DNA of 64,000 bases from Candidatus Bandiella woodruffii (GTDB taxonomy: Bacteria; Pseudomonadota; Alphaproteobacteria; Rickettsiales; Midichloriaceae): assembly GCF_034359465.1 (NCBI RefSeq), contig NZ_CP110820.1, positions 612,501-676,500 on the forward strand. Direction: 5' to 3'. Shown here piece by piece: positions 37,251-48,875 of this stretch (positions are counted from its first letter, which is position 1; every line of letters starts with the position of its first letter). The notes under the pieces are model-generated. The model made no database searches and was not told the origin of the DNA. It saw nothing but the letters and a program-made list of their open reading frames with translations. The translations under genes and the position numbers were made by a program.

Positions 37251-37757
37251 TTAAATTTTTTCTCTTGAGCTAATAATTTCTGCAATTTTCTTGCCTCTTT
37301 TTTCAGCTGCCCTCTTTGGTGTCTTAACATTTTGCAAGCACTCAAAAGCAGCTTTTATCATGTTATGTGGATTATTCGACCCTATCGACTTAGCCACAAT
37401 ATCCTTCACACCTAAAACATCAAATACAGCCCTCACCGCTCCACCTGCTATCACACCAGTTCCAGGAGGTGCAGACCTCATGATAACTCTACCAGAACAA
37501 AACTTCCCACTCACGTCGTGATGCAGTGTTCTGCCCTCTCTCAAAGGGATTTTTATCATATTTTTCCTAGCTTCTTCCGATGCCTTAGATTTTGCATCCA
37601 TAACCTCAGACGCCTTACCAAGTCCATAACCAACTCTTCCTTTTCTATCACCAGCTACAACTATCACAGAAAAACTAAATCTTCTACCACCCTTAACAAC
37701 TTTGGTACACCTACCAACGTTTACAAGCCTTTCTACTATTTCCACATTATTAGCCAT
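37251..37757 (-). CDS. rpsE: Ribosomal protein S5
   Basis: uS5, 168 residues. Double-stranded RNA-binding N-domain ([20 protein letters not shown]) and GKASEV; C-domain [24 protein letters not shown] and [13 protein letters not shown]. Involved in decoding fidelity. Confidence 0.97.
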   Translation of the reverse strand: MANNVEIVERLVNVGRCTKVVKGGRRFSFSVIVVAGDRKGRVGYGLGKASEVMDAKSKASEEARKNMIKIPLREGRTLHHDVSGKFCSGRVIMRSAPPGTGVIAGGAVRAVFDVLGVKDIVAKSIGSNNPHNMIKAAFECLQNVKTPKRAAEKRGKKIAEIISSREKI

Positions 37758-37769
37758 ATCTTAAAACCA

Positions 37770-38132
37770 TCAAAAATTTAAACCATTTTGCCTTGCACTT
37801 TCAGCAAATGCCTTTGCCTTCCCGTGATATATACGCTGCCCCCTATCAAAATAAACATCCTTTATGTTTCTTTCCACCAACGCCTTAGCTACTTTTTCTC
37901 CAAGCATTGCAGCAGCTTTTGTATTATTCTTTCTTTTTAAATCGCTAAAATCCTTATGATAAGTGGCAAAAGAAGTTATTGTACGGCCTTCATTATCATT
38001 GATAACCTGCCCATATATATATTGATTAGATGTATAAAAACACAACCTAATTCTATGAATTGAGCTATTTTTTTTGAGTTTATACCTTGTTCTTTCTTTA
38101 CGCCTGATTGCTTTTAGTCTTTTTTCCAACAT
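37770..38132 (-). CDS. rplR: Ribosomal protein L18
   Basis: uL18, 120 residues; binds 5S rRNA. RKERTRYKLKK at the N-terminus, then IRLCFYTSNQYIYGQVI and the C-terminal DRGQRIYHGKAKAFAESARQNGLNF (diagnostic FDRGxxxYHGR-like block). Confidence 0.96.
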   Translation of the reverse strand: MLEKRLKAIRRKERTRYKLKKNSSIHRIRLCFYTSNQYIYGQVINDNEGRTITSFATYHKDFSDLKRKNNTKAAAMLGEKVAKALVERNIKDVYFDRGQRIYHGKAKAFAESARQNGLNF

Positions 38133-38146
38133 ATAAGGTTACCTAA

Positions 38147-38680
38147 TTATTTTTTCTTACCTTCTTTCCTTATTATCACTTCATTCTCGTACTTAATTCC
38201 TTTGCCTTTATAAGGCTCTGGTTTTCTTAAGCTTCTGATATCAGCACACACTTGACCAACCAACTGCTTATCGCAACCAGTCACAGTAATCAAAGTATTT
38301 TTTGGACATTCTATTTGTACTTTCTGAGGAATAGGGTAAATAATCTCATGGCTATAACCTAAAGTCAGTATCAACAAGTCACCGTCTACAGCGGCTCTGT
38401 ATCCAACCCCATTTATCTCTAACTTTTTTGTAAATCCAGTTACCACACCTGTGACCATGTTATTTATCAAAGCACGTGCCAATCCCCATACAGCCCTCTC
38501 TTTCTTATCCGCTTGTTTTGGAGCAAGAACTATCTTGCCATCTTTCACTTCCAAATTTATGGAATCGAACATCTTAATACTAAGTTCACCTTTTGGTCCT
38601 TTTATAGTTAAATCAGGACGATTAAGAAGAACCTGTACTCCGTCTGATATTGCTATATGCTGCTTTCCAATTTTTGACAT
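38147..38680 (-). CDS. rplF: Ribosomal protein L6
   Basis: uL6, 177 residues. MSKIGKQHIAI start; the second repeat contains KKLEINGVGYRAAV and the C-terminal signature PEPYKGKGIKYENEVIIRKEGKKK. Near the sarcin-ricin loop and GTPase centre. Confidence 0.97.
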   Translation of the reverse strand: MSKIGKQHIAISDGVQVLLNRPDLTIKGPKGELSIKMFDSINLEVKDGKIVLAPKQADKKERAVWGLARALINNMVTGVVTGFTKKLEINGVGYRAAVDGDLLILTLGYSHEIIYPIPQKVQIECPKNTLITVTGCDKQLVGQVCADIRSLRKPEPYKGKGIKYENEVIIRKEGKKK

Positions 38681-38688
38681 AATTACAC

Positions 38689-39093
38689 TTAAAAAATACT
38701 ACATAAAACTTCTCCACCAGCCTTGATATCCCTGGCTTCGTTATCCGTAATGATACCTTTGGAAGTAGACAATATAATAATCCCAAGACCATTATACACC
38801 TTGGTTAACTCTCTATAAGGTCTAAACACTTTTTTGCCCGGCTTTGAGATAATTTTCATCTCACTGATCACCGGAACACCGTCTTTACCTTCGTATTTTA
38901 GGTAGACCTTAATTTTCAAAACTCCTTTTCTTTCTTCGAAAGTCTCTATTTTTGAGATATATCCCTCTCTTAATAAAACTTTCAGAACACTCTCTATCTT
39001 CTTTGAATAATAAACAACCGTATATTCTTTTTTTACCAACTGAGCGTTTCTAATTCTTGCTATCGTATCTGACAGTAAATGCGTTTGCGACAT
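38689..39093 (-). CDS. rpsH: Ribosomal protein S8
   Basis: uS8, 134 residues from MSQTHLLSDTIARIRNAQ. The C-terminal STSKGIITDNEARDIKAGGEVLCSIF is typical. S8 binds the central 16S domain and in E. coli also represses the spc mRNA. A longer frame to 39120 would overlap rpsN; the ATG at 39093 matches homologues. Confidence 0.95.
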   Translation of the reverse strand: MSQTHLLSDTIARIRNAQLVKKEYTVVYYSKKIESVLKVLLREGYISKIETFEERKGVLKIKVYLKYEGKDGVPVISEMKIISKPGKKVFRPYRELTKVYNGLGIIILSTSKGIITDNEARDIKAGGEVLCSIF

Positions 39094-39113
39094 ATCTTTT
39101 TTCCCTTTTCTGT

Positions 39114-39419
39114 TTACCAACTTGCTTTTATAACCCCAGGCAGTTTGCCCTCAGAAGCTAACTTTCTAAGCCATATTCTGGAAAGCTGAAATTTTCTATA
39201 AACTCCTTTTCCACGCCCACTCAAAAGACACCTATTCCTAATCCTGTTTTTTGCACTATTTCTAGGCAATTTACTAAGAGAAGCTTGAGCTTCAAACCTT
39301 TCCTCTAAAGTAACAGTTTTATCATTACGAATAGATTTGAGAGCATCTCTTTTATTCTTGAACTTTTCGTATAATTCAATTCTATGTAAATTCTTTTGTA
39401 TTGTACTGGTTTTAGCCAT
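39114..39419 (-). CDS. rpsN: Ribosomal protein S14
   Basis: uS14, 101 residues, long zinc-free type. [27 protein letters not shown] and the end [18 protein letters not shown]. Confidence 0.97.
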   Translation of the reverse strand: MAKTSTIQKNLHRIELYEKFKNKRDALKSIRNDKTVTLEERFEAQASLSKLPRNSAKNRIRNRCLLSGRGKGVYRKFQLSRIWLRKLASEGKLPGVIKASW

Positions 39420-39433
39420 AAATTAATATCATT

Positions 39434-39979
39434 TCAATTAAAAAAAGGAACATTAAAAGTTTCTAATAAAAACTTCGCTTCCTCATTTAGGTCAGTAGAT
39501 GTGACTATTACTATATTCATTCCTCTAATTTTATCAACCTTATTATAATCAATCTCCGGAAAAACTATCTGTTCTTTTATACCAAGAGAAAAATTCCCCC
39601 TACCATCAAATTGCTTTGAACTAAGGCCCTTAAAATCTCTTACTCTAGGCAAAGCAATGTTTACAAGCCTATCCAAAAACTCATACATCATCCTTTTTCT
39701 TAAAGTGACCTTACAACCAATTTTCATACCCTGTCTTAACTTGAAGCCCGCTATAGATTTTTTTGCTTTTGTAACAACAGGTTTCTGCCCTGTAATAAGC
39801 ATTAAGTCATCAAATACCTTGTCTATCACTTTAGTATCTGACACAGCATCTTTAACAGAGACATTCACAATTATTTTTTCAAGCTTTGGTATTTGAAAAA
39901 GATTTTGGAAATTAAATTTTTCTTGTAACAGCTTCACACTAACTTTATCGTAATGCTCATGTAACCTTGCTTTATTCAT
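39434..39979 (-). CDS. rplE: Ribosomal protein L5
   Basis: uL5, 181 residues; 5S rRNA contact and P-site t[72 protein letters not shown]. Confidence 0.97.
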   Translation of the reverse strand: MNKARLHEHYDKVSVKLLQEKFNFQNLFQIPKLEKIIVNVSVKDAVSDTKVIDKVFDDLMLITGQKPVVTKAKKSIAGFKLRQGMKIGCKVTLRKRMMYEFLDRLVNIALPRVRDFKGLSSKQFDGRGNFSLGIKEQIVFPEIDYNKVDKIRGMNIVIVTSTDLNEEAKFLLETFNVPFFN

Positions 39980-39989
39980 AACTAACCAT

Positions 39990-40310
39990 CTATTTATCTA
40001 TTAATTCACCTGATTTTTTGGAGTAGCGCACTTTTACTCCTTTATCATTCATCTTAAAACCTATTCTCGTTATAGAATCGCTTTTAGGATCAATATGCAT
40101 GATTTTAGACATATTAACAGGCATTTCTTTTTCTATAATACCACCATCAGGATTTAACTTATTTGGCTTAGTATGTCTTTTAACAACGGCAACTCCTTCA
40201 ATAACAGCCATATTATCTTTTGGGATAACCTTGATGATAGTAGATACTTTCCCCTTGTCTTTACCTGCTATAACTTGTACTTTGTCGTTTTTTTTAAACT
40301 TGCTAGCCAT
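39990..40310 (-). CDS. rplX: Ribosomal protein L24
   Basis: uL24, 106 residues. KOW motif [20 protein letters not shown] and [17 protein letters not shown]. Early 50S assembly protein. Confidence 0.96.
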   Translation of the reverse strand: MASKFKKNDKVQVIAGKDKGKVSTIIKVIPKDNMAVIEGVAVVKRHTKPNKLNPDGGIIEKEMPVNMSKIMHIDPKSDSITRIGFKMNDKGVKVRYSKKSGELIDK

Positions 40311-40311
40311 T

Positions 40312-40680
40312 CTACAATACCTCTCGTGCTAATGATATTATTTTCAAATAATTTTTTGCTCTTAATTCTCTAGGAATGATACCAAATATACGGGTACCGA
40401 CCAACTCACCTTGCTTGTTCAGCAGCACAGCTGCGTTCTCAAAAAACCTGATTACCACAGCATCTTTTCTTCTTTTCTCCTTCCTTGTTCTTACGATAAC
40501 AGCGTGAAAAACTTCTCCAGACTTAACTTTATCTGAAACAGCCGATTCTTGAATAGAAACAACTATCTTATCTCCAATCCCCGCAGACATCTTGTGACTA
40601 CCACCCAAAACCTTAATACACCTGACTGTTTTAGCCCCTGTATTGTCCGCAACATTTAATATACTGCCCATTTGTATCAT
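40312..40680 (-). CDS. rplN: Ribosomal protein L14
   Basis: uL14, 122 residues. [22 protein letters not shown] start; the AAGGAG ribosome site lies 7-8 bases before ATG 40680, which decides against a longer TTG frame to 40701. C-terminal [24 protein letters not shown]. Confidence 0.97.
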   Translation of the reverse strand: MIQMGSILNVADNTGAKTVRCIKVLGGSHKMSAGIGDKIVVSIQESAVSDKVKSGEVFHAVIVRTRKEKRRKDAVVIRFFENAAVLLNKQGELVGTRIFGIIPRELRAKNYLKIISLAREVL

Positions 40681-40690
40681 ATAAAACTCC

Positions 40691-40924
40691 TTAATTGTCA
40701 AACAAAACTTTCCACTTCTTCAACTTGGATATAGGTCTACTTTCTATAATCCTAACCTTATCGCCTATATTGAAATTATTTTCTTCATCATGCGCCAAAT
40801 ACTTCTTACTCTTCTTTATAATCTTTTCATATCTTTTATGCATAACCTTTCTTTCAACCAAAACTGACACTGTTTTATCAGCTTTATTGTTTATAACCAC
40901 ACCTTCTAAAATCTTTTTGGACAT
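40691..40924 (-). CDS. rpsQ: Ribosomal protein S17
   Basis: uS17, 77 residues. [28 protein letters not shown] and [18 protein letters not shown]. Confidence 0.96.
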   Translation of the reverse strand: MSKKILEGVVINNKADKTVSVLVERKVMHKRYEKIIKKSKKYLAHDEENNFNIGDKVRIIESRPISKLKKWKVLFDN

Positions 40925-40935
40925 ATTTTATATAA

Positions 40936-41127
40936 TTAAATTTGCTTCTGTTTATTGAGCGCTGTAAAAATCCTAGCAATAGTTTTTCTAACCTCTTTTA
41001 CCCGAGAAGTATTAGTCAATTCTCCCAATACTTTCTGAAACCTTAAATTCAAACTTTCCTTTTTATACTTTATTAACTCGTCTTGTAAAGTTTTTTTATC
41101 TAATTTCTCTAACTCCTTAAACTTCAT
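40936..41127 (-). CDS. rpmC: Ribosomal protein L29
   Basis: uL29, 63 residues at the exit tunnel. Start MKFKELEKLDKKTLQDEL; LNLRFQKVLGELTNTSRVKEVRKTIARI is the family core. Abuts rplP without a gap. Confidence 0.95.
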   Translation of the reverse strand: MKFKELEKLDKKTLQDELIKYKKESLNLRFQKVLGELTNTSRVKEVRKTIARIFTALNKQKQI

Positions 41128-41547
41128 TTAGATTACCTCTTCAATATTTTTAACGAACTTTGTTTTAATCGGCAACTTCGCAGAAGCCCTTTCAAATGCG
41201 CCCATAGCTTGCTCTTCTGTAACTGAATCCAATTCGAACAAAATTCTACCAGGCTTCACCCTACAAGCCCAAAACTCTGGAGAGCCTTTTCCTCTACCCA
41301 TCCTAACATCCGCTGGTTTTCTGCTCACTGGAACATCAGGGAATATCCTGATCCACAACTTACCAACTCTTTTTAGGTGTCTTGTAATCGCTTTTCTCGC
41401 AGCTTCAATTTGCTTTTCTTGGATCCTTTCAGGCTCAAGAGCTTTCAAAGCATATTTACCAAATGCGATTTTGAATCCTCCTTTAGCTTTGCCGTGTATC
41501 CTACCCTTAAAAGCTTTTCTAAATTTAGTTTTCTTTGGATGCAGCAT
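41128..41547 (-). CDS. rplP: Ribosomal protein L16
   Basis: uL16, 139 residues. [40 protein letters not shown] with the A-site loop, and [18 protein letters not shown]. Two ATG codons in tandem (41550, 41547); the second matches homologues. Overlaps the rpsC end by about 23 bases. Confidence 0.96.
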   Translation of the reverse strand: MLHPKKTKFRKAFKGRIHGKAKGGFKIAFGKYALKALEPERIQEKQIEAARKAITRHLKRVGKLWIRIFPDVPVSRKPADVRMGRGKGSPEFWACRVKPGRILFELDSVTEEQAMGAFERASAKLPIKTKFVKNIEEVI

Positions 41548-42202
41548 CATTCTTTACCGACGTAATATTTTTTTTATTATCTAGCTTATCTCCCTGATAA
41601 ACCCAAACTTTCACTCCTATAAGCCCGTAAATAGTGTGAGCTTCAGCATAGTCATACTTTACAATCGCTCTTAAAGTATGCAAAGGCACCCTGCCCTCTC
41701 TATACCACTCAGTCCTAGCTATTTCAGCCCCACCTAAACGGCCAGAAACACTTATCTTAACTCCTTTTGCTCCCATTTTCATAGAGCTCGTCATAGCTCT
41801 CTTCACAGCTTTTCTGAAAGAAACCCTTTTCTCCAATTGTTCTGCCACGGAACGAGCGATAAGCAAAGGTTCAGTTTCTGCCTTTTTAACTTCCGTAATA
41901 TTTATAATCACCTCACCTGCAGTAATCTTAGATATATCATCTTTGATTTTTGCAATGTCAGTACCTTTTTTACCTATAACAACACCAGGCCTAGAAGAAT
42001 GTATATTTATTATAATCTTATTCGCAGGACGCTCTATAGAAACTTTACTAACCCCCGCATAACTCAATTTATCGAAGATCATTTTCCTTATTTTAATGTC
42101 TTCATGCAACTTCTTCGCATACCCTTTATTACAATACCAAGAAGAATCCCAAGTAGAAATTACACCAAGTCTAAAGCTTATTGGATTAACCTTTTGTCCC
42201 AT
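41525..42202 (-). CDS. rpsC: Ribosomal protein S3
   Basis: uS3, 225 residues. [25 protein letters not shown] domain [17 protein letters not shown]; the C-domain [35 protein letters not shown] is intact. mRNA entry-tunnel helicase element. Confidence 0.97.
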   Translation of the reverse strand: MGQKVNPISFRLGVISTWDSSWYCNKGYAKKLHEDIKIRKMIFDKLSYAGVSKVSIERPANKIIINIHSSRPGVVIGKKGTDIAKIKDDISKITAGEVIINITEVKKAETEPLLIARSVAEQLEKRVSFRKAVKRAMTSSMKMGAKGVKISVSGRLGGAEIARTEWYREGRVPLHTLRAIVKYDYAEAHTIYGLIGVKVWVYQGDKLDNKKNITSVKNDAASKEN

Positions 42203-42203
42203 A

Positions 42204-42542
42204 TTATACCTCCATTTCCTCTAATACAATCGTCACACTGCTAAAAGGTTTTATAATCCTATTAATTCTTCCTCTAGCCCTTACCATAGAACGCTTTAAA
42301 GTCAAAGACTTACCTATCCTAACCTCTTTCACATACAACTTATCAATATCCAAACCGAAATTATTCTGCGAATTAGCAACAGCCGATTTTAAAACTTTTT
42401 TTATGGTTTTAGAAGCTATTCTTTTACAAAACTCCAACTGCAACATCGCTGCATCAACACGCTCTCTTCTAATAAGGTCTGCGATAATATTCAACTTCTG
42501 AACACTTGACTTAACCATTCTATCTTTTGCTATAACTTGCAT
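42204..42542 (-). CDS. rplV: Ribosomal protein L22
   Basis: uL22, 112 residues lining the exit tunnel. [41 protein letters not shown], and the hairpin tip [17 protein letters not shown]. Confidence 0.96.
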   Translation of the reverse strand: MQVIAKDRMVKSSVQKLNIIADLIRRERVDAAMLQLEFCKRIASKTIKKVLKSAVANSQNNFGLDIDKLYVKEVRIGKSLTLKRSMVRARGRINRIIKPFSSVTIVLEEMEV

Positions 42543-42565
42543 AAACTAGCCTTTTTATAAATTCA

Positions 42566-42835
42566 TTATTTTCTATTATTTCCATGGCCCGTAAAAATCC
42601 TTGTCGGAGCAAATTCTCCTAATTTTTTACCAACCATTTTTTCGTTTACCAACACAGGAACAAACTTTTTGCCATTATACACAGAGAAAGTCAGACCAAC
42701 AAAATTTGGGAGTATCGTAGAACTTCTGGACCACGTCTTAACTACTGTATACTTGCCACCAGAGATCGCATTATTTACTTTCTCAAGCAACTTAGGCTCT
42801 ACAAACGGCCCTTTCCAAACTGATCTATTACCCAT
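42566..42835 (-). CDS. rpsS: Ribosomal protein S19
   Basis: uS19, 89 residues. [45 protein letters not shown] and [19 protein letters not shown]. Confidence 0.97.
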   Translation of the reverse strand: MGNRSVWKGPFVEPKLLEKVNNAISGGKYTVVKTWSRSSTILPNFVGLTFSVYNGKKFVPVLVNEKMVGKKLGEFAPTRIFTGHGNNRK

Positions 42836-42850
42836 AATTATTTAATATTT

Positions 42851-43681
42851 TTATTTATTTCTTTTGTGTCTACTTTTAACTATAAATTTATCTGTTCTTT
42901 TATTATTCCTGGTTTTGAATCCTTTTGTAGGCTTCCCCCAAGGCGTAACAGGATGTCTACCACCAGAGGTTTTACCTTCACCACCACCATGCGGATGATC
43001 AACAGGGTTCATGGCAACACCTCTAACTTTAGGTCTGCACCCAAGCCATCTTTTTCTACCAGCCTTACCAAACTTGATGTTCTTATTATCAGCATTTGAA
43101 ATCACCCCTATGGTAGCTTTACAATCGCCCTCAACAATTCTAACCTCTCCTGAACGCAATTTTATAGAAACTTTGCCAACATCTTTATTCACAATTGTAA
43201 CACTTGTCCCAGCTGATCTAGCAATTTGGCCACCTTTTAAAGGCTTCAATTCAACGTTATGCACAGACGTACCAACCGGGATATTTTTCAAAGGAAGGCA
43301 GTTACCAACTTTAATCTCAGCATTAGCAGAAGACATAAGCTCGTCCCCTGGCTTTACTCCATCCGGGGCTATGATATAAGAGTACTCACCGTCTTCATAT
43401 TTGATCAAAGCAATATGAGCCGACCTATTAGGATCATACTCAATCCTCTCAACGATAGCAGCCAATTCCTTTGACCTTCTAAAGTCAACGATTCTATATC
43501 TTTTCTTAACACCCTTGGATTTACCCCAAACTGTTGTTCTACCAAGATTATTCCGCCCACCCTTGCTGTGGTTTACATCAAGCAGCTCTTTCTTTGGCTT
43601 ACCTTTCCAAAGGTGACTTTTGTTCACCAAAACTAATTGCCTTTGGGACGGAGTAATAGGATTATACTTAATTAACGCCAT
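42851..43681 (-). CDS. rplB: Ribosomal protein L2
   Basis: uL2, 276 residues. [25 protein letters not shown], the conserved His region [29 protein letters not shown] near the peptidyl transferase centre. One of the best conserved proteins in the window. Confidence 0.98.
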   Translation of the reverse strand: MALIKYNPITPSQRQLVLVNKSHLWKGKPKKELLDVNHSKGGRNNLGRTTVWGKSKGVKKRYRIVDFRRSKELAAIVERIEYDPNRSAHIALIKYEDGEYSYIIAPDGVKPGDELMSSANAEIKVGNCLPLKNIPVGTSVHNVELKPLKGGQIARSAGTSVTIVNKDVGKVSIKLRSGEVRIVEGDCKATIGVISNADNKNIKFGKAGRKRWLGCRPKVRGVAMNPVDHPHGGGEGKTSGGRHPVTPWGKPTKGFKTRNNKRTDKFIVKSRHKRNK

Positions 43682-43683
43682 CT

Positions 43684-43977
43684 TTAGATACCTTTAGAAA
43701 ATTCAATTTTTTGCATATTTTTAGTAGTTACAATAGCTTTCTTATAACCACTCTTCATACCTTTTTTCCCCTTAAAAACCCTAGCTTTACCAGGAATATT
43801 TATTATGTTCACGCTTTTAACAGAGACATCGAAAATTTTCTCTACAGCTTTTTTTATTTGGACTTTATCACTATCTTTAGCAACAACAAAAACATACTTA
43901 CCCTGCTTTTCTAAATCACTACTTTTTTCAGTTAAGACAGGTCTTCTTAAAATGTCGTACGACTTAAACTCCATCAT
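43684..43977 (-). CDS. rplW: Ribosomal protein L23
   Basis: uL23, 97 residues; docking site of SRP and trigger factor at the tunnel exit. [27 protein letters not shown] and [17 protein letters not shown]. Start overlaps the rplD stop (ATGA). Confidence 0.96.
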   Translation of the reverse strand: MMEFKSYDILRRPVLTEKSSDLEKQGKYVFVVAKDSDKVQIKKAVEKIFDVSVKSVNIINIPGKARVFKGKKGMKSGYKKAIVTTKNMQKIEFSKGI

Positions 43978-44591
43978 CTCAACCTCTCTAAAACGCTATT
44001 AAAAGCCTGCTCAGAAAAACAAATTTTATCATGCTTTATAACATCCAAAACATTCAGCCCCATAACAGGCAGAACATCTGCATCAAACCTATTTCTCATA
44101 GACTTTAAAAATCCAGCATCGAACTCGTTATCAATAAACAACATTTTCTTGGAATCGCTATTGCTATACATATTGTTAAAAGTCTTAGTTTTACCATCTT
44201 CAATCTCGAAGCGCTCGTGTATACTAATAGATTTATCTTTAAATTTCAATGCTAAAGCATTCAAAAGTCCTAATTTCTTTACTTTTTTATTAATCTTATA
44301 GTCAAAAACCTTATCCTTAGTCGGTCCAAAAATAACTCCACCACCCCTAAACTGAACTCTTCTATTACTGCCATGCCTCGCTCTTCCCGTTCCTTTCTGC
44401 TTATAAATTTTCCTTGTTGAACCACTCACTTCAGAAACTCCTTTTGCATGAGCAATGGCGCTCCTTTTTTTTGCCAATTGCCACACAACTATCTGATGTA
44501 TCAAGTCATGCCTAATGCTCTGCAAGTTTAATATACTAGCATCAACCTTTCTTAATGGCTTTTTCTCAAAATCTAATACTTCTAATTCCAT
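43974..44591 (-). CDS. rplD: Ribosomal protein L4
   Basis: uL4, 205 residues. The tunnel loop STRKIYKQKGTGRARHGSNRRVQFRGGGVIFGP is intact. In E. coli L4 also regulates the S10 operon; no equivalent leader structure was looked for in detail here because rpsJ follows tuf closely. Confidence 0.96.
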   Translation of the reverse strand: MELEVLDFEKKPLRKVDASILNLQSIRHDLIHQIVVWQLAKKRSAIAHAKGVSEVSGSTRKIYKQKGTGRARHGSNRRVQFRGGGVIFGPTKDKVFDYKINKKVKKLGLLNALALKFKDKSISIHERFEIEDGKTKTFNNMYSNSDSKKMLFIDNEFDAGFLKSMRNRFDADVLPVMGLNVLDVIKHDKICFSEQAFNSVLERLR

Positions 44592-44605
44592 TTTTACCTC
44601 AACAT

Positions 44606-45259
44606 TTAATAGGACAATGCTTTTTTAATAGCATCTCTAATATAGATATACCCCTGCTTGTTACCCGGCACAGCACCCTTGACAACCAATAAGTTCAACT
44701 CTTGATCTATGTCAACAACCTCAATATTTTGCGTAGTAACTACCTTACCACCCATTCTACCAGCCATTTTCTTTCCTTTAAAGGTCCTACCTGGATCTTG
44801 ACGTTGCCCGGTTGAACCAGCTGATCTATGACTAATAGAAACACCATGGCTGGCTTCCAAGCCTCTAAAATTATGTCGCTTCATTGCACCGGCATACCCC
44901 TTACCTATAGAAGTTCCCGTAATATCAACACATTGACCTTTTTTAAAATGATCAACGCCTATCTTACATCCAACTTCAAGCAAATACTTTTCAGCAACAA
45001 TAAATTCTTTAATTTTAGCTTTAGGCGCCACATTAGCTTTTTCGAATAATCCCTTTATACTCCTATTTAGCCTCTGAGGTTTTTGGTCAAAAGAAGCAAC
45101 TTGAACAGCATTATAACCATGCTTAGCTTTATTTTTGATGGAAAGAACCACATTTTCTTCCACTCTTATGATAGTAACAGGCACAGCTTCTCCATTTTCT
45201 TTGTAAATTTGAGACATGCCTATCTTTTTTGCTATAACACCACTTCTGCTTAATTTCAT
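44606..45259 (-). CDS. rplC: Ribosomal protein L3
   Basis: uL3, 217 residues. [44 protein letters not shown] and [27 protein letters not shown]. Start overlaps the rpsJ stop by four bases. Confidence 0.97.
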   Translation of the reverse strand: MKLSRSGVIAKKIGMSQIYKENGEAVPVTIIRVEENVVLSIKNKAKHGYNAVQVASFDQKPQRLNRSIKGLFEKANVAPKAKIKEFIVAEKYLLEVGCKIGVDHFKKGQCVDITGTSIGKGYAGAMKRHNFRGLEASHGVSISHRSAGSTGQRQDPGRTFKGKKMAGRMGGKVVTTQNIEVVDIDQELNLLVVKGAVPGNKQGYIYIRDAIKKALSY

Positions 45260-45579
45260 TTCTCCACTCCTTTCATTTTGATTTGAATATCCACACCAGC
45301 AGATATATCCAATTTCATCAAAGCATCAACGGTTTGAGGTGACGCTTCTATTATCAACAATCTAGAATGATCCCTGATTTCAAACTGCTCTCTTGATTTT
45401 TTGTCAACGTGAGTAGATCTGTTCACCGTGAATCTACTAATTTTTCTCGGCATAGGAACAGGGCCCTTATATCTCGCCCCTATTCTTGATATTGTATCCA
45501 CTATATCACCAGTAGCTTTATCTAAAATCCTATGATCAAACGCCCTAAGTTTTAATTTTATTGTTTGTTGAAAATCCAT
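45256..45579 (-). CDS. rpsJ: Ribosomal protein S10 (NusE)
   Basis: uS10, 107 residues from [49 protein letters not shown] is diagnostic. Also part of the NusB-NusE antitermination complex. An alternative ATG at 45591 overlaps the tuf stop (TAATG) and would add four residues; translational coupling to tuf makes it a real alternative. Confidence 0.95.
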   Translation of the reverse strand: MDFQQTIKLKLRAFDHRILDKATGDIVDTISRIGARYKGPVPMPRKISRFTVNRSTHVDKKSREQFEIRDHSRLLIIEASPQTVDALMKLDISAGVDIQIKMKGVEK

Positions 45580-45590
45580 GCTAATTCCCA

Positions 45591-46769
45591 TTATTTAATA
45601 ATTTCAGTAACAACTCCAGCACCAACGGTCTTGCCGCCTTCTCTGATCGCAAATTTCAAACCTTTGTCCATTGCAATTGGGGCTATCAATTCAACCACGA
45701 TCTCCGTGTTGTCCCCAGGCATTACCATTTCCACCCCGTCTTTTAGCTCAACAGCTCCTGTAACGTCTGTTGTTCTAAAATAAAACTGCGGCCTATAATT
45801 CTTGAAGAACGGCGTGTGCCTTCCCCCTTCATCTTTTTTCAACACATATATCTCCGCCTTAAATCTTGTGTGCGGTGTTATGCTACCAGGCTTCGACAGT
45901 ACTTGCCCTCTTTCCACTTCTTCTTTCGCAACACCCCTAAGCAATAGTCCGGCATTATCTCCTGCCATTCCTTGCTCCAACTCTTTCTTAAACATCTCCA
46001 CACCTGTGACCACACTCTTACGACTAGGCCTTATTCCAACTATCTCTATCTCTTCTCCCACTTTAATTTTACCTTGTTCTATCCTTCCTGTTACCACGGT
46101 TCCCCTCCCTGAGATTGAAAACACATCTTCAATAGACATCAAGAACGGCTTGTCTAACTCCCTAGCAGGCATTTCTATTTTTTCATCAACAGCCTTCATT
46201 AGCTCTCTTATTGATTTTTCACCCAGATCACTACCTTCTTCAGTTAATGCCTTTAACGCAGACCCCCTAACTATTACTGTATTGTCTCCATCAAATCCAT
46301 ACTTGGTTAACAACTCTCTTATTTCGATTTCAACCAACTCCAGCAATTCTTCGTCAGCTACCATGTCGACCTTATTTAAAAACACTACCAACACTTTTAT
46401 TCCAACCTGTTTTGCCAGTAGGATATGCTCTCTTGTTTGTGGCATTGGTCCGTCAACTGCGCTTACAACTAATATCGCACCATCCATCTGTGCCGCACCT
46501 GTGATCATGTTTTTTACATAATCGGCGTGGCCAGGACAATCCACGTGTGCGTAGTGCCTTGCTTCAGTTTCATACTCCACATGCGCAGAGTTGATGGTTA
46601 TACCCCTTTCTTTTTCTTCTGGAGCCTTGTCTATCTCATCATACTTAACTGCTTTTTTACTAAAATACTTCGTAATTGCAGCAGTTAAAGTTGTTTTTCC
46701 ATGGTCAACGTGTCCTATCGTACCTGTGTTTACGTGCGGTTTGGTTCTTTCGAATTTACCTTCTGCCAT
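45591..46769 (-). CDS. tuf: Elongation factor Tu
   Basis: GTPase delivering aminoacyl-tRNA. 392 residues. G1 GHVDHGKTT, effector RGITINS, G3 DCPGHADY, G4 NKVD, G5 SALK; domains II-III complete with the C-terminal [15 protein letters not shown]. Located between fusA and rpsJ, the ancestral alphaproteobacterial place. Confidence 0.98.
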   Translation of the reverse strand: MAEGKFERTKPHVNTGTIGHVDHGKTTLTAAITKYFSKKAVKYDEIDKAPEEKERGITINSAHVEYETEARHYAHVDCPGHADYVKNMITGAAQMDGAILVVSAVDGPMPQTREHILLAKQVGIKVLVVFLNKVDMVADEELLELVEIEIRELLTKYGFDGDNTVIVRGSALKALTEEGSDLGEKSIRELMKAVDEKIEMPARELDKPFLMSIEDVFSISGRGTVVTGRIEQGKIKVGEEIEIVGIRPSRKSVVTGVEMFKKELEQGMAGDNAGLLLRGVAKEEVERGQVLSKPGSITPHTRFKAEIYVLKKDEGGRHTPFFKNYRPQFYFRTTDVTGAVELKDGVEMVMPGDNTEIVVELIAPIAMDKGLKFAIREGGKTVGAGVVTEIIK

Positions 46770-46782
46770 TTCTTTTTCTCCT

Positions 46783-48873
46783 TTATTTTTGTTTGTTAAT
46801 TATTTCTTCGGCAATGTACGTAGGAACTTTCTCATAATTTGCAAATTGCATACTATATTGAGCCCTTCCTTGAGTCATAGATCTCAATGTATTAACATAG
46901 CCAAACATCATAGCTAACGGGACTTTTGCTTTTATGGTTTGAGCATTACCTCTTGGCTCCATACCCAAAACCTGCCCACGTATACTGTTTAAGTGCCCTA
47001 TCACATCACCTATGTAATCATCAGGCGTAACAACCTCAACGTCCATTATAGGCTCCAACAACACTGGAGAAGCTTTTTTTATTCCATCTCTAAACGCAGC
47101 TTTAGCAGCTATCTCAAACGCTAAGGCACTTGAATCGACATCATGATACGCCCCATCTAATAACTGGGCTTTAAAATCTATACAAGGATAACCAGCTAAA
47201 ACGCCGGTTTTACTAATCTGCTCTATCCCCTTTTCAACAGCAGGTATATATTCTCTCGGAACGTTACCACCAACAACCTTGCTTTCAAACTGATATCCAG
47301 CCCCTTGCTCTAACGGCTCAAACAGTATTTTTACCCTAGCAAACTGCCCAGCACCACCGGTCTGTTTTTTATGCGTGTAATCTATCTCGTAAGAATCAGT
47401 AATAGTCTCTCTATAAGCAACTTGCGGAGCACCTATATTGGCATCAACTTTAAACTCTCTTTTCATCCTGTCTATGATAATTTCAAGATGAAGCTCGCCC
47501 ATTCCAGCCAACTTAGTTTGGTTAGTCTCAATATCAGTTTTAACTCTTAAAGATGGATCTTCAGCAACCAATCTCGCAATTGCAACAGACATTCTTTCTT
47601 GATCCTGAGTAGTCTTCGGCTCAACAGCAACTTCTATAACAGGTTCAGGAAACTCCATTTTTTCCAAAATTATATCATACCCCAATTCAGTAAGCGTCTC
47701 TCCCGTAGTTGTACCCTTCAAGCCAGCCAGAGCTACTATGTCACCAGAATAAGCTTCCTTAACATCTTCCCTATTGTTAGCGTGCATTTGCAACATACGC
47801 CCAACCCTTTCTTTTTTATCCTTGGTCGTGTTTTGTATCGTCACTCCCGACCTTAAAATACCTGCATAAATTCTAACAAAAGTTAAAGAGCCAACAAACG
47901 GATCATTCATCACCTTGAACGCAAGCGCGCAAAGCTTTCCTTCATCAGAGGCAGGTATAACGACCTCCTCCTGAGTATTTACATTAATTCCCTTCACCCC
48001 AACAATATCAACAGGACTTGGAAGATACTCAACAACCGCGTCAAGCAAAGGCTGCACACCTTTGTTTTTAAATGCCGAACCACAAAAGACAGGAACAAAC
48101 AAACTGCTAATTACACCTTTACGAACGCATCTTCTAATCTCTTCAACGCTCAACTCATCTCCCGCAAGGTACTTCTCCATCGCTTCGTCATCCGCATCGA
48201 CGACAGTCTCTATAAGCTTAGCCCTATACCTTTGCGCCTCTTCTTTTAAATTCTCAGGGATATCACCAAATTCGTATTTAGCACCAAGAGCATCACCTTT
48301 CCATATTATCGATCTATTACAAACCAGATCCACAACTCCTTGAAAATTCTCTTCGGAACCGATAGGTAACTGCATAACAACCGGAATAACACCAAGCCTA
48401 TCAACAATCATGGCAACGCACTTAGAGAAATCAGCCCCCACCCTGTCCATTTTATTGACAAAACATATCCTAGGAACGTTGTATTTATCAGCTTGCCTCC
48501 ACACTGTTTCCGACTGAGGCTCTACACCAGCCACACCATCAAACACCGTCACAGCACCATCTAAAACCCTTAACGACCTCTCCACTTCAATTGTAAAGTC
48601 TACGTGCCCAGGAGTGTCGATGATATTAATCCTACATTCTTTACCGCCTTCACTTTTCCAAGAACAGGTAGTAGCAGCAGAAGTAATTGTAATACCACGT
48701 TCTTGCTCTTGCTCCATCCAATCCATCGTCGCATTTCCCTCGTGAACCTCACCTATCTTGTGAGATTTGCCGGTATAGTAAAGAATACGCTCCGTAGTTG
48801 TGGTCTTTCCGGCATCAATATGAGCCATGATACCTATATTTCTATAATCCTGAATCTTAGTCTCTCTAGCCAT
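46783..48873 (-). CDS. fusA: Elongation factor G
   Basis: Translocation GTPase, 696 residues. G1 [53 protein letters not shown]; domain [18 protein letters not shown]; domain [23 protein letters not shown]. The ATG 48873 ([20 protein letters not shown]) is preferred to a GTG three codons earlier that would overlap rpsG. Confidence 0.98.
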   Translation of the reverse strand: MARETKIQDYRNIGIMAHIDAGKTTTTERILYYTGKSHKIGEVHEGNATMDWMEQEQERGITITSAATTCSWKSEGGKECRINIIDTPGHVDFTIEVERSLRVLDGAVTVFDGVAGVEPQSETVWRQADKYNVPRICFVNKMDRVGADFSKCVAMIVDRLGVIPVVMQLPIGSEENFQGVVDLVCNRSIIWKGDALGAKYEFGDIPENLKEEAQRYRAKLIETVVDADDEAMEKYLAGDELSVEEIRRCVRKGVISSLFVPVFCGSAFKNKGVQPLLDAVVEYLPSPVDIVGVKGINVNTQEEVVIPASDEGKLCALAFKVMNDPFVGSLTFVRIYAGILRSGVTIQNTTKDKKERVGRMLQMHANNREDVKEAYSGDIVALAGLKGTTTGETLTELGYDIILEKMEFPEPVIEVAVEPKTTQDQERMSVAIARLVAEDPSLRVKTDIETNQTKLAGMGELHLEIIIDRMKREFKVDANIGAPQVAYRETITDSYEIDYTHKKQTGGAGQFARVKILFEPLEQGAGYQFESKVVGGNVPREYIPAVEKGIEQISKTGVLAGYPCIDFKAQLLDGAYHDVDSSALAFEIAAKAAFRDGIKKASPVLLEPIMDVEVVTPDDYIGDVIGHLNSIRGQVLGMEPRGNAQTIKAKVPLAMMFGYVNTLRSMTQGRAQYSMQFANYEKVPTYIAEEIINKQK

Positions 48874-48875
48874 AC

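Noticed and set aside
37235-37251. Hidden rpmD (L30) gene
   Set aside because: The gap is only 15 bases, and I saw no L30-like frame elsewhere in the block.
45802-46521. 239-residue plus-strand frame inside tuf
   Set aside because: Antisense of the highly conserved tuf; long antisense frames are common over strongly codon-biased genes.
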